NCBI GenBank assembly: GCA_038049695.1
Contig: CP142458.1
Coordinates: 58,003,501-58,067,500 of the forward strand
DNA length: 64,000 nucleotides
Source of the DNA: Cinnamomum chago
Taxonomy: Eukaryota; Streptophyta; Magnoliopsida; Laurales; Lauraceae
Direction of reading: 5' to 3'
A program made the position numbers and the translations under genes. The notes beneath the pieces were generated by a model. That model was not told the origin of the DNA, searched no databases, and was given only the letters and a program-made list of their open reading frames with translations. This document shows positions 34,263-46,400 of this stretch, in pieces. Each line of letters starts with the position of its first letter. The first letter of the stretch is position 1.

Positions 34263-35214
34263 TGGCAATGGAAGAGGAATCCATGGAATTTAGGATTCCT
34301 CTCTTTCACTGAAAAAGAAAATCAATGCCAAGGATTTGCATAGAGAATGATTCCTTGCATTCCACGTTTGGTTGTGATTGTGGAGGCACCAAGAATTTCA
34401 TCAAACCATGTTTCGTGTTGAACACCTAAATCCGTGATAATAAACTACCCACTTAATATGAGGCTATGCAGTTTGCCATGACCAAGACATATGACTGTAT
34501 CAAGTGAGGTCCATTTCTTGATATATGACAAACTAATAACTCCCTATCACAAGTGCACATATGATTGAGTAAATGGGGCCCACATTAAATATTGAACAAA
34601 TTAAGGCATATTATCACAAGTGCACATATGATTACAATGACGGGATACATTTATTATCTATTAATTAGACTATATTCCATGGATGAGGTGTTATCTTTTT
34701 TATTGAACAAGTGGGACCCACTCTATTCTTTTTCCTTGAACAAAATAAATTGATGGGACCCAAAACTAGCTAGTTCAGAAACTTAATAGCAGAAATTCAA
34801 AAGTACGTATGTTGTGAATCAATTTAAATAATTAAATCAGACCTTAAAATTTCCAAAAAAAAAAATAAGGGCAGAGTCTCCCCTTAATGAGAAGACATTC
34901 TAAAATTCTTCAAGCTACATAAGTACCTGCTATATTATAAATTATTTCATAAACAACCCTGATACCCCTTCGAACTATGAATTTCAATTTATACACAACC
35001 ACAGCTCTCCAATAATTTAAATGCACTTATAAAAACATAAAATAAATCTCCATGCAAGTCAATATTAAGCCAGAAAAATGATAAATTGTTATTAGTGTCT
35101 ATGAATCTCAGAGACTAAAAAGTCATTGTTAAACCACAAATATAATAACTAAGACAACGAAATAAACTCTTATAAAGAAGACGTAAAAAATCAAGAACCA
35201 CCCCATGTAGCCAC
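34263..35214. other. Intergenic, no gene seen
   Basis: AT-rich. The 21-base word ATCACAAGTGCACATATGATT occurs twice (34547 and 34614), a small local duplication. The right part may be the 3' region of the Harbinger element, but I could not find its end. Confidence 0.45.
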
Positions 35215-36290
35215 ATTTTTTCTGCTATGCTTTCTCACAATTGAATCATATAATTCCTATTTGCATCACCGATATCCACATCTTCTAATGTCTCATTCAT
35301 TGCCTCATCAAATATCGTATCCTCTAAATTTCATTGTCAGATGAAGTTATGCAGAACACAGCACGCCACCACTATCTTTGCTTGTGTCTTGATAGGGTAT
35401 CATGGAGCAGTTTGAAGTAGAGCAAAACGTTGCTTCAATGGTGCAAATATTCTCTCAACTATATTTCGTAATTTTGAATGATGCAAGTAGAATAACTTTG
35501 GTCATGTTCTGGGTGCATGTGTAGTTGACTATTTTTAAGATGGTAATGAACACCGCGAAAATGAGCCAAAAAGCCTCATGTATTCGCATATCTAGCATCA
35601 ACCAGATAGTATTTTCCTAAAAAGCACATACTTACTGGTTAATATTATACTCAAAATAATAAACATATGTTCTCAATAAGAAAATCACAATGTATTACCA
35701 ATTGAAGCATGAAATTTATTTTGAGGCTACTTCAAAATCGAGTCTTGAAGAATCCTAGCATATGATGCTGACCCTTCCCACCCAGCAAAAACATATTGAA
35801 ACTTCATGTCGAACGAAACTACTGCCATAACATTTTGAGATAATGAACCTTACCTATTATGATATTGAACTTGGTCCTCAAGCCTCACCCATGCAGGGAT
35901 ATGTGTTCCGTCTATTGCTCCAACACAATAATGTTGATGGATCAAACACTAGTTAAATTATATATGTATTATCCACTTATGTTGTTTTTGTAAATATAAT
36001 TTTTTTAAAAACTTACCTTGAAATATGGGTAGAATATAGGATTGTTTGCAATCTCTGGTGAATGTCCCCATTTGATGGTTGTATATAATACTTACTCAAC
36101 TTTAATATAGCATCTAATGTTTGGTTGAAGTATCTGCTAATTGTTTCTCCCAAGTACTGAAATCGATTCTGCATCACTCGATTCCTTTGACTATGGCCAA
36201 CAGTAAATAAGAAAGTCGCTAGCTGCTCTTCTACACTAACAAGATGTGAATCTTTCAAAAACTCCCGTCTCCAAACGTGCCCTTAATGTC
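35215..36290 (-). pseudogene. PIF/Harbinger transposase pseudogene
   Basis: Read on the minus strand, the N-terminal part (36258-36013) has VEEQLATFLFTVGHSQRNRV and FQYLGETISRYFNQTLDAIL, typical of plant Harbinger transposases. Next comes GAIDGTHIPAWVRLEDQVQY (about 35925-35866) with the first catalytic Asp. Then FAGWEGSASYARILQDSIL, then GKYYLVDARYAN (about 35622) with the second Asp, then RNIVERIF (about 35470) with the catalytic Glu and ACCVLHNFI. Two AT-rich gaps with plausible GT..AG borders (about 36015-35946 and 35720-35625) look like introns. A few in-frame stops, including one after YANT and one at APWY, show that it is dead. The N-terminal leader is missing and terminal repeats were not found. 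Confidence 0.85.
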
Positions 36291-36344
36291 CACCATTTCT
36301 ATTCCTCACTCTTACTCATAGATTGTTTAGTATTAATGTTGGAA

Positions 36345-38110
36345 ACAAGCAATGTAGGATGAATTGGATGCCTTGGCACAAAATCATACGTGGGACATTG
36401 TCCAATGTCTTGCTTCTGTTAAACTTATCGGGAGCAAGTGAGTCTACTCTCTCAAACTTAAGCTAGATGGTTCGCTAGATAGATATAAGGCTCGCACTGT
36501 TGCTCTTGGCAATCGACAATAATATGGAATCGATTATGATGAAACATTCGATCCCGTTGCCAAGATGACCACGGCTCGAAGGATTCTTGCAGTGGCAATG
36601 TCTAAATCCTGGCATTTTATCCTCTCTTTCTTGGTTGGACTCTCCCTCTGGCATTTTATCCCTCCAGGCAGCTTGGCACTTGTTGGGAAGTTGTGCATCA
36701 GACATCCCTTGGTCAGGCCTAATCTGGAATATGTTAATAAATCCAAGGCTAGCATGCTTCTCCTGGTGCCTCCTTCAAAGAAAAAATCCAACAAACTCTT
36801 TGGCAAAGAAGCAAGGAAGCTCTCTGCCATCTAGATGTTACATCTGCCATATGGGAAAGGAGTCAGATTTGCACATTTTTTTTCTTCTGAGACATGGAAA
36901 AATCTTTTTGGTCTTGGCTTCTAGTTCCCTGTGGCAATCCCTCCTCTACTTCAACCTCAGCCCCACAACAATTTGGGAAGTTACTTCAGCAGGTGGAGAT
37001 GTTTGAGGAAGAAAATGGCAACCGCCATCTTCTTCCATGCTATCTCTATCCTTTGGTTTCTCCACAATGATTATAAACACAACAACAGGAAGCCATCTCT
37101 AGAGCGAGCAAAGGTACTTTTAAAGGATCGAATGAAAGGTACGAGCTTATCCTTATCTGATGTGAAGACCCCTCTTTTCCCTCATCCAATTTTGGCTAAT
37201 TCTTTGGGTATGGTATTACTGCCCAGATCATGTTCTGGCTTTTTCTTTTTTCTTTTTCTTTTTTTTTTCTGTTATTGTCTCTATTTCAGTTTTGATGATT
37301 ATGGTTTTGTTATGCTCTTTCTATGTAACCTCTTGGCTTTGGGGGCTATAAGCATTTGTTTCTCTTTCCCCCTCCTTTAATACAATTTTAACTTTAAGCA
37401 AAAAAAAAAAAAAAAAGGGTCAAAATCATGGCCCCTCTATCAAATGGATGTCAAGAATGCTTTCCTCCATGGAGATCTTAGAGAAAAGGTCTACATGTGA
37501 CTTCCTCAAGGATTTCCGTCTACCTCCAAGGGTGTGGTTGCAAAACTTCGCAAATCTCTATATGGTCTCAAGTAGGCACCTCAAGCATGGTTTGAAAAGT
37601 TTGAAGATGCACTTCTTCACTTGGATTTTCATCCAAGTTCTTATGATCCCTTAATGCTTCTGCACCGTACTTCCACGGGGATCACAGTTCTCGTATATTT
37701 TGATGGCATCATTATCACTAGTATAGATACTGCCATGACCCACCAACTTCAGGCATCCCTTCATCAGTCCTTTCTCATGAAGGACCTTGGGCCTTTAGCC
37801 TATTTTTTAGGTCTAGAAGTTCATCAATCAATACAAGGAATAGCTCTCAATTAGCATAAATACACGCTTGATCTCATTGAATTGGCAAGACTGCGACATT
37901 CAACTCCAGCTGACACCCTTGTTGAGGTAAATGTCAAACTACGTCGTGACGAGGGAGATCTACTTCTTGATCCGACATTATTTCGACAATTAGTTAACAG
38001 CTTGATCTATTTAACCATCACTTGTCCAAACATTTCATATGTCGTTAATTTAATGAGTCAATTCATGGCTGACCATCAATATCTTCACTTGAAGGGCCAG
38101 GTCGATCCCC
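36345..38110 (+). mobile_element. Copia pol fragment, split by an L1 tail
   Basis: The parts lie at about 36345-36612 and 37432-38110. They carry the plant copia reverse transcriptase start (TWDIVQC and the YKART segment), then the NAFLHGDL region, the metal-binding region of the catalytic core near 37695 and FLMKDLGPLAYFLGLEV. No LTR, primer site, gag or integrase is visible nearby, so this is only a pol remnant. Sequence to about 38400 may be its decayed 3' end. Fossil, broken several times. Confidence 0.8.
36613..37416 (+). mobile_element. 5'-truncated L1 tail, 804 bp, inserted in the copia fossil
   Basis: It ends in a 17-base A tail (37400-37416) preceded by TTTAATACAATTTTAACTTT, like the other L1 ends here. 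It contains the zf-RVT region (RCYICHMGKESDLHIFF, near 36840-36890) and the downstream AISILWFLHNDYKHNNRKPS segment, in different frames. The flanks carry a 12-base imperfect duplication, TCTAAATCCTGG (36601-36612) and TCAAAATCATGG (37420-37431), with copia coding sequence continuing on both sides. The insertion is therefore younger than the copia element, but old enough for the duplication to have diverged. Confidence 0.87.
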
Positions 38111-38419
38111 ACCCTGCATGTGTATGATATATATACCATGAGTATGTTGGCCTTTGATACTAGTTTTTCTTTAATGACTTCACAAAAGGAGTGACTGAAC
38201 AATGGAGCTGACTTTTGCTCAGCGGCTAATCAACATACTGCACTTGTAGAGTTGGTGGTCCACAAACATGGATGTCTTAAATATCTTTCCAACACCAACT
38301 AGAGAGGATCAAGCTCCCATCACCGGATTTACCCATGAGGCCATCACTATTCCAACCTTCGAAAAATTTCAATCATAGACAGCCTTGCAATCAAAGAAGT
38401 GAAATCTTAGAAAGGGGGT

Positions 38420-38683
38420 GAAAATGTCTAGTGCCGAGATATATCCACAATCATAGAAGGAAAAGTTATTTGAGGGTCATTTTTTGATATCTCTTTTTCG
38501 TTTTTCATTTTTAACCACTCATAGAAATTCAATCTAAGTTATTCAATTACATGAAGCAAACAACCCCTAAAATCTTCATAGTTTTTATTTTTGGTGGTTA
38601 AAGCATTTTTTTCGTGAAGCATATTTAGAGTCAGGGTAGAAATGTTCACACAATCATACAGGAGATATAAACACAACTCACTT

Positions 38684-38718
<35 letters not shown>

Positions 38719-39606
38719 ATATTTTTTATTTTTTTGGAAAATGTAAAATTGGAAGCTGAAAATTAAAGTCTTTGGTAGAATTAAAAACTTGTGAGAATAA
38801 GATACCACATGAAACTCTAGCACGCAAACATGCAAAGTGTAATTTAAAGCCCTTGGTAGTTCTCATCGCCATTGTTTTTGTCATTGAGTCGCACTACATA
38901 GATATTTGGTATTTTTCTTATATAATGTAATCTTATGTGGAGCCGACTGGGTCTACTAAAATCAATGTGGGCTGGGAGATGGATAGGTTTTGACATGGAT
39001 TACGGATGTGTGCAATCAACGTAATCACATGACCATAGCACTTGAGTTTAGGTCCTTAAGTTTAATGGTTGTACATTGTTCAATTGTTCTATTTTATTAT
39101 GATCAATATCAGCTAAAATTCGGAGTTGTATTAAATTAAGCCCGCAGCTAATAAAGGATGGAAAGGAGTACGGAAGCGATTGAATTGATCATACTGGGGC
39201 CACCAATTTTTTATTTTTTATTTTAAAAGAAGAGGGCATTAGAAAAGTCAATAATTTCCCTTATTAGATTGCAATTTCAACACAAACTTTATCTTTAAGG
39301 CTTACTTATTTGCATATAATACATATGAAGCCATGGTCAAATGAGCTGTACAAAGGATTTTTAAAGACGTGATCAGCAATGTACTTCAATATAGCTAATT
39401 TTGACTGACTAAATTTTAGCTTTTATCGCCTCAGTTAATTTGACTTTATGTGGACCCCACACAAATCTGATTGACATTAATAGAGCCCCCTATTAGGCTG
39501 AAATGGGTGAAAGATGCTACGTGTTAGGCTAAACCCAAGCCCACACTAATAAAGAGAGTTTATGCACGTTCTTAAAGCTTTTGAATGATCCAATTCATGT
39601 CATGGC
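38420..39606. other. Intergenic, no gene seen
   Basis: AT-rich, with a TA run of about 13 units at 38688-38714. I see no gene and no element ends that I can support. Confidence 0.5.

Positions 39607-39634
<28 letters not shown>
39607..39634. repeat. (TA)n microsatellite left of the first twin MITE
   Basis: About 14 TA units directly before a degenerate MITE copy at 39635-39790. Confidence 0.9.
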
Positions 39635-39639
<5 letters not shown>

Positions 39640-39788
39640 ATATTCAGGTGCATCCAACTCTCACCATAAAGTGAGAGACACTTACATAATTGGAAATATT
39701 CATATGCAAAAGAGAAATAGTCATATATGGTCATATGCAAAAAAAGAATATTATTTACAAATAGGTAAAGCCATGTAAGTGTCCATCA

Positions 39789-39790
<2 letters not shown>
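39635..39790. mobile_element. Degenerate copy of the TA-flanked MITE
   Basis: It shares ATTCAGGTGCATCCA, CACCATAAAGTGAGAGACACTT and CATGTAAGTGTCC with the better copy at 39829-40009. The right arm is cut short by the next TA run. Confidence 0.65.

Positions 39791-39823
<33 letters not shown>
39791..39823. repeat. (TA)n microsatellite between the twin MITEs
   Basis: About 16 TA units between the two MITE copies. Confidence 0.9.
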
Positions 39824-39826
<3 letters not shown>

Positions 39827-39828
39827 GA

Positions 39829-40009
39829 CATTCATGTGCATCCATCCATCACCATAGAGTGAGGGACACTTATATAATTGAAAATTTTAATGTGCAAAAG
39901 AAAAAAAAAGCCGTATATAGTCATATGCAGAAAAAGAATGTTTATGTGCAAATAGGGACAACCATGTAAGTGTCCCTTACCCTATGGTGAGGGATGGATG
40001 CACATGAAT
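39829..40009. mobile_element. MITE with 45-base inverted repeats beside a TA run, 181 bp
   Basis: The left arm GACATTCATGTGCATCCATC (on to about 39875) is the near-perfect inverse of the right arm ending GATGGATGCACATGAATGTC. The centre is AT-rich. A related, more decayed copy lies just to the left, also preceded by a TA run. MITEs that sit in TA microsatellites, such as Micron in rice, are known; whether this is the same family cannot be told from one locus. Confidence 0.75.
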
Positions 40010-40018
40010 GTCATGTGA

Positions 40019-40142
40019 AAGATGCTATCACCTTACTATAAGAGATAAGGTAAGGGCCCTCACCTTACTATCCAAATGCCAACAACTTAAATATGAGGAC
40101 CCCCACTCCTATATCTCATAGTAAGGTGAGAGCATCTCTCAT
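40019..40142. mobile_element. Short foldback MITE, about 120 bp
   Basis: GATGCTATCACCTTACTATA (from 40021) and the reverse complement of the right arm, GATGCTCTCACCTTACTATG (to 40137), form inverted repeats of about 25-28 bases around a 65-base centre. It has no coding capacity, and a target duplication is not clear. Confidence 0.6.
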
Positions 40143-42258
40143 TTAATAATATTCTATAAAAAAAATCAATCTAATGGTATGCCCAACTAGAGGTGGCGTT
40201 TTCTCCTATTGTTAGGTCCCATATGCATTTTAGTAGACTCAATTAGGAGTAGGGATGAAATGGGTACCTTCGGACCCGTGGACCCGACATATGACTTTAA
40301 TTTTTGAAAATCTCTCCTAAAATCCATGTTCTTTTAATATCATTCTTTATTTAAATCCGGATCTGGATCCAGACCTGTGACAAATATGGTTTTGGTTTCG
40401 ATTCCAGAGCCAAGAAACCGGTTCCGAAATGATTCCGGATCCGGATCCAATTCCACCTTCTCCTTAACAATTCCAGTTGCACATTCAATATGAACTTGGA
40501 CCGGAACTAATCCGTTTACAACCCTAATTAGGAGGACGTTTCTATAAAAAAAAAAATTACCTGGCCGCTATATAGCACTACTCATATATCAATTCTAAAA
40601 TATATATTACTTGGGCTGAGTCTATTAACAGCCCTTATACGATCCTAAAGTCTCTCATTATTCACATTAGACTAAAATATTGTAACGAGAGACGCACATG
40701 CAGATGCAGATGCAGCAATGGAAGTGGAACCTAGCGGTTGCTGAATGATAATGATCGTCCTCGGGCCGTACAAGGCGGGAGAACAGTTTCAGAAAATCCT
40801 GCGGTGTACCCGACTATTAGGTCACAAAACAACACGGGGCTTTTCGGGAAATGGAGGAGATAAGACTCGTCCGTCCAAACGCCAGGCAAGTGGGGTACTT
40901 GGTACGTGTCGTCATTATCAAGATTCAATCAACTGCTTATCCACCGTTCATTCTTCATTTCATAAATACGACCCAGCCACTGTACCTCTTTTACGGTTGT
41001 ATACGTGGAGTTACTGAGGGGACAGCGTCCTCCGTGATGTGGACGTTTGCTTTTCCTCTTCTCTCTCTCCAACTCTCTCTTTTCTCTCTCCTCTCTCTTG
41101 TTTTTCCTCTCTGTTGTTTGGGTTTGATACAAACAGATATGTACCGTTAATAAGCCTAAGTCCAGGCAAAGTCAACACACAACAGAATTATAAAAGAAAA
41201 AAAAATGGAGACTCAAATGAATGCAGTACGGAGAAAAAGGGATTCCTTCATGGATTGGTAATTCCGTACCTAATTGGACTAATATAGATTCAAATAAATG
41301 CATTCCGGATAAAAAAGGATTGTCCAGTTGGTTGGTAAAACTATCATTCAACATGTGTAGGCTTTTTCTTCTGGCTCCAACATGTGTTGGCTAGATGAAT
41401 TTTTTCTTCCCATACATATAGGCTATTTTAGGTCCCAACCTCCTTGATTGTGGTAAAATAAGTCCCATGCACACACCCATGTGGCCTTTTTGCACTACTA
41501 ATTGGGGACTATCTTTCATATTTTATATTATATTATATATTATACAAAATGATTTAATTCCTTTTTCTCTATCGGTATATAATTTCGGACAAATTTGTTT
41601 GCAAGGCCCACATAGAGTCATGCACATGACAGGGGAGATCGAAAATGAAAAGCCCCAGTGTGATCCACGATGTGTAGAATATTAGCCAAAGTAGATCATC
41701 TTAACCATTTCGACGAAATGTAACTCCTCAAATTTAATGATTTTAAAAGAAATTATTATTTTTTTATGTTTTTTCATAAGTTACAGATGGGTGAGTGTCA
41801 AATTTGACCTTGAGGAAATTCACAATCGTAATGTTTCAACGGGGATTAATTACTTGCTCTTATATAGGATGACCGACCGTGTAAAATATGATGCAAAAAA
41901 AGTTTCCCATTTGAACTTCACCATAATTTTACTAAAAAAAATGATATCCAAATCACCAACTCGATAGAGACTAGTTCCTTTCCTATAAATGTGACAAGTA
42001 AAAACAGGTGGCGTTCGGTTCTCGAGTTATTATGCTATTGAATTCAAGACCTAGAAAAAGATCCAAACAGTCCCTCTTCGGCACTCCTATCCTAAACCAA
42101 AAATACCAAATTTCCCTTACACTTCCAAATCCTAATTCTAACTCTACTTTCATTCCTAAAAGCTTTTCCAGATCAAAACCAAGAGTACCTCAACTGCAAT
42201 CCTAACTTCAAAAGCTCATCTTTTTATCTAGAACTCTTTGAACATTTCAGCTGCATCT
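40143..42258. other. Intergenic, promoter-like stretch and a 77-bp tandem duplication
   Basis: At 40960-41120 a TATA-like CATAAATAC is followed by a CT-rich stretch that resembles a plant 5' leader, but no coding sequence follows that I can recognise. At 41211-41364 two copies of a 77-base unit (TCAAATGAATGCAGTACGGA and TCAAATAAATGCATTCCGGA) are in tandem. The remainder shows nothing. Confidence 0.4.
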
Positions 42259-42380
42259 TTCTTTCTTTCTTTCTTTCGTCAGCAAGGTATCTTTTGGACT
42301 GTTGGGGATAGGTCTTTGATTAGCTTGTGGTATGATGGGTGGTTAAACAACTAGACACTCATAGCTCCTTTGTTCCCTCA
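42259..42380 (+). mobile_element. Small L1 fragment, low confidence
   Basis: After a CTTT microsatellite (42259-42279) the sequence reads FWTVGDRSLISLWYDGWLNN in one frame. This resembles the segment between reverse transcriptase and zf-RVT in plant L1s (compare WKVGDGKDIDYWYGNWM at 49300). It soon loses similarity. Chance cannot be excluded. Confidence 0.4.
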
Positions 42381-43295
42381 TCATCAGTTTCACAAAGAAA
42401 AATGCTCTTTGGAGCATTCCCCATATGGGAGAGACTCTCTTTTTCCTATTACAAAGCAGCAAAAGTGGGTATTGCGGTGGTTTTATGGTTCAATTACTGT
42501 TTCATGGGTATTCCATTGGTTTTATGGTGCCATCAAAAAGTCTAACCATCCCATGACATTACCCCATCACCTCTATATTTAGATGGAGAAGACTATGTAG
42601 CACCGATGGGGCAACAAAAAGTGAATAGTTTGGTTTACTAAGTGGGAAATGATCGGCCGATCTTTGATCTAGAAAGACTCCATCTTAACCCATCAAATTT
42701 GAGCTATTTAATTCAAGTTATCATAGGCCTTAAAGTCTACAAAAGGAGGCTCAAAAATCGATCACAATCATTCTGTTCATTGAGCCTAGGGTTGTCAGAG
42801 GGTCAAGCCTGCAGGTTGGGCCTAGGGTTGTCCAAGCCCTACCTGCCCCCTGCACCAAGCCCAAGGCTTAAAGAGAAGAAAATCGGTTGTTAATATTTTC
42901 CTTACAGCCACTGGGCACTGAGTGACCTGACGTTAAGCATCCTTCCTTATCCAAACTTGGACTGTCAATGCAATACAACATACAACATGAAAGTTTATGG
43001 AAATCACATACCTCAATCTGATTTAGAATGATGGCTACGAAATCATACCAATCCAAGAGAAGACTATTTGATGGTCTTGGTGAATGTTATCTTTCTAACT
43101 CATCAATTTTAGACCCTAGATAGAATGCACTACATTGAATTCTAATGAATTAAATACAACAAAAAGAAATATTGATTCTTGTATAAAGAAAAACAAAAAA
43201 AAATGTCTCATAATTTTCTCTATAGCATGCTACTGGGATTTTGCAGCACTTTGTTTTCAAACTATGACTCATCCAATAGGTAGGGCCTTGCAATT
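42381..43295. other. Intergenic, no gene seen
   Basis: It contains GGGCCTAGGGTTGTCC-type words near 42785-42835 that resemble decayed hAT subterminal sequence, without ends or a target duplication. Confidence 0.4.
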
Positions 43296-43309
43296 GAATT
43301 GAAATGAGG

Positions 43310-43428
43310 TTTTTTTGCTAATTGGTAAATTTGTATTGAAAAGAGAAAAGAAGGGCAAAACCCCAAGGGGAAGGAGAAGAAAGAATACAGTCAAATGAAG
43401 CTAGCAAAACAAAAGGCCACCTCTAAAA
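43310..43428 (-). mobile_element. Extremely truncated L1 tail, 119 bp, with perfect 14-bp target duplication
   Basis: On the minus strand the sequence ends AATACAAATTTACCAATTAG followed by CAAAAAAA, the same 3' end as the other L1s here. It is flanked on both sides by GAATTGAAATGAGG (43296-43309 and 43429-43442), a perfect 14-base duplication typical of target-primed insertion. Only about the last 110 bases of the L1 were copied. The undamaged duplication points to a recent event. Confidence 0.88.
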
Positions 43429-43442
43429 GAATTGAAATGAGG

Positions 43443-46400
43443 CGAAACATTAGACCCACTAAAGAAAAGTGAACTGTGATCCCATCCTAATAAGAGCCCA
43501 CATAAGAATCATGTACAAATAAACCCACATACAAACTCAGCTAAATCCACATATATTTTTTTATGAATAGTAAATAAACCCACTTATACAACAACTATAT
43601 GTAGATAATCCATTGCAAAACCAAAAAAAAAAAATTCATGTATGGCTTACTTAAATAATAAAAATTACATGACAAATAAAATAAGAATATTCCAAAACAT
43701 TAATATAAGAATCACGTAAGAACCCACATAGGAATCATATAAGAATCACACTCAAAAAATATATATGATAAAATAAATCCACGTACACACATATATATAT
43801 ATATATATACATATAAATAAGAAGATAAGAGGAGGGTTGGACTTGGGCCTGACACACATATATACATATAAATAAGAAAATAAGAGGGGGGTTGGGCCAG
43901 GTCAGACCTAGTATTGCCAAAGCACCCAGCCCTTGGGCTTTCTAAGAAAATACAAAAGCCCTCATTTTGAGGACTTTTTCACAAATAGGCCAGCCAGGTA
44001 CCCTCATAGGAATACCCAGTTGAAAGCCCTACTTGAGCCAAAGCTAAAGTGGTCCAACTCATTGGGCCAAGCCCATAGTTGACTGACCAATTGGAGCTTG
44101 CCCATGTCAAACAGTCCATTGAAAACAACTATATATCCACCTTATTATAGAAAAATTCCAAGAAGAAATATATTTCTTAAATTTCCAAATTTTCAAAAAT
44201 ATTTTCTAAATCTACATTCTTAATATAGAAAACCCTAAATCCTAAGAAGATTTCCTACATTTAGTAAATTTTGATTAGCATGTAATCAGTAAGAGAGGAA
44301 AGGAAATCATATTAAAAAAAACTGGCAAGTAATGCCATTATGAAAGAGAAAATGAAATTTTGAAGTCTCTTATTCTCTTATTTATGCTTTCAATGAAGGT
44401 TTTACTGTTTTTTTTTTTCCTTGTTTTAAATGCATTGAGCAAGTATTTTCTCTCGTGTGAAGACTCCTTGGGTCATCAATGGAAACAACTCCAAGGGTCA
44501 GACATATGCATCCATTAATTGTAAATGTGTGATTTGGTCCCATCACTCATGGTGGGTTGGCGCCCAGGACTATGGACATGGCAAGTAATGGTTTAAAAGA
44601 CATTTTGGAGAATTTGTTATAACCGAAACTGCTCAGCATCTATATTACAGAAAGTTGGCAGTAAAATGAAAATCAATCAGAAGAATGGGAGACCCTGATA
44701 AAAAAGGTCATGAGGTCCTAAGGGCTCTCCTATCAAAGGGATAAAAACTATAGGATAAGAAATGAGGTCTATAACATAATGAAAAAAATATTCCCACTTT
44801 AATAAAATATGATTGTCCACCCTATGAAACTAAATTCTGGTAATGTTATGCTCTCCTTTAGATCTCCACTTGCCCGTTAATGAAATCTGGAAAATATAAG
44901 AAGAAGAAGAAGAAAAAATCCCTCAGAAGATCATTCTTTCTTGTTTTCTGCATCAGAAAGGATAGGAGAGAGAATAAAAATAAGAAAAAAGAAAAAGAAG
45001 AATAGGACAAAGAAGAAGATAAGGTTCTTGACTGATCTTTCAAGGGACTATTACAAAGAGCTAAGTGGTCTTTCCTTACTCGTATAATTGCTTCTTTTTC
45101 TATTGTGATAATGAAAACTTTGTCTTTATTTCGCGTTTGATGTTCTTCCAATTTTGAAAGTTTACAGTGTAATAAAAAGTTCTCTTGTGGGTCTGATTTT
45201 GTGTGTATGTGTGATTCCAACAGCTGTTGCTTGTAGTTAAAAGTTTCTAACATACACAATTTGATTGGTTTGATATTTCGGGTAAGCAAATGCCAACTAC
45301 TCTTCACTAAACTTACAGGAGTAATATGGGAATTAGACAGAAGGGTTCAAAACCCATGTGATGAGTTACAATTCTAAACAGTGGGTGCTTTATCCTTATG
45401 GAAACAAATATAAAGTAGTATGGAATGAAAATGAAAGTACAAAACAAATCAGGAAAATGACATAACAAGAAAATGAAAACCCACATGTCCCCATTTCTCC
45501 AAGTATCACAAAACTGTGAAGAGGAGCCATATGTCCTTTCTTTTGAAGATACAAGTATCATGGGAGATACCAACTTCTCTTATATCTTTGCTAACATTTA
45601 TTTTGTTGGGAGTCTTAATTATACTAGCAAGTTATACCCATAGATTGAGGAAAGAGAAGAGAGGGAAATGGTTAATTTCCCCGTCTGCATAGCTAGTATA
45701 GCCAAGGATCATGAAGGGGACCATTTGAACAAAAAAATTGATGCAAACTCCTTGGGTATGGAGTTCTTGATATACACACCCATTTTGTCCAATTTTCCCA
45801 CCAAAAGAGGTAAGATAAGACTGCAGTGCACATGAAGGGGCACATGTCCCCACAGTCCAGCCACAAAAGGTGGTACCTCTCCATTTCATTTGCATTTGAA
45901 AATACATTGGTAAATAAAAGAAGGGCTTTTGCCGTATTAATCCTCTTTAAATCTCAATTTTCTCAATTTAATGTCCAAAGTTAAGTTAATATCATCAGAG
46001 TTGCTTGATTTTTTTCAATATAATTTTTTTGCCTTTTGCACCATATCACATGATATCATGAATTTATCAATTTTTGTATCATACACTGTCTACAATAGGC
46101 AAGTCAATTCATTTTATTTTTACGGAACATGAAAAGTGAGATTTTGTGATAAGTAAATATATAGCTGGCCACCGCTTCTCAAATTCTATCATTCGGTTCT
46201 ATCATTTGAAAAAGGAATTTCTCTAAAATGTTAGAGAAAACTCATGATATCATGGAACAGTCCTATGATATTATGAGATTTATCAATTTCTATGACTTAC
46301 ACTGCTCTTATTATATCATAGGATGTCGGGGAAAAAGTATTTAAAATAATATCGATCAAAGAATTGACTAGAGTCAAGTGAATCTGATTGATCTTACGGT

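Noticed and set aside
42783-44110. A second hAT element suggested by GGGCCTAGGG and GGGCCAAGCCC words
   Set aside because: Candidate ends do not match well and there is no 8-bp duplication.
44858-45307. 149-codon minus-strand ORF
   Set aside because: Much of it is encoded by AAG and AAAAG repeats (Phe/Ser/Leu runs). No domain or homology is recognisable.
45690-45715. TAGCCAAGGAT resembling the start of miR169
   Set aside because: Only the first eleven bases fit. The following bases do not match miR169 and no complementary arm lies nearby, so it is chance.
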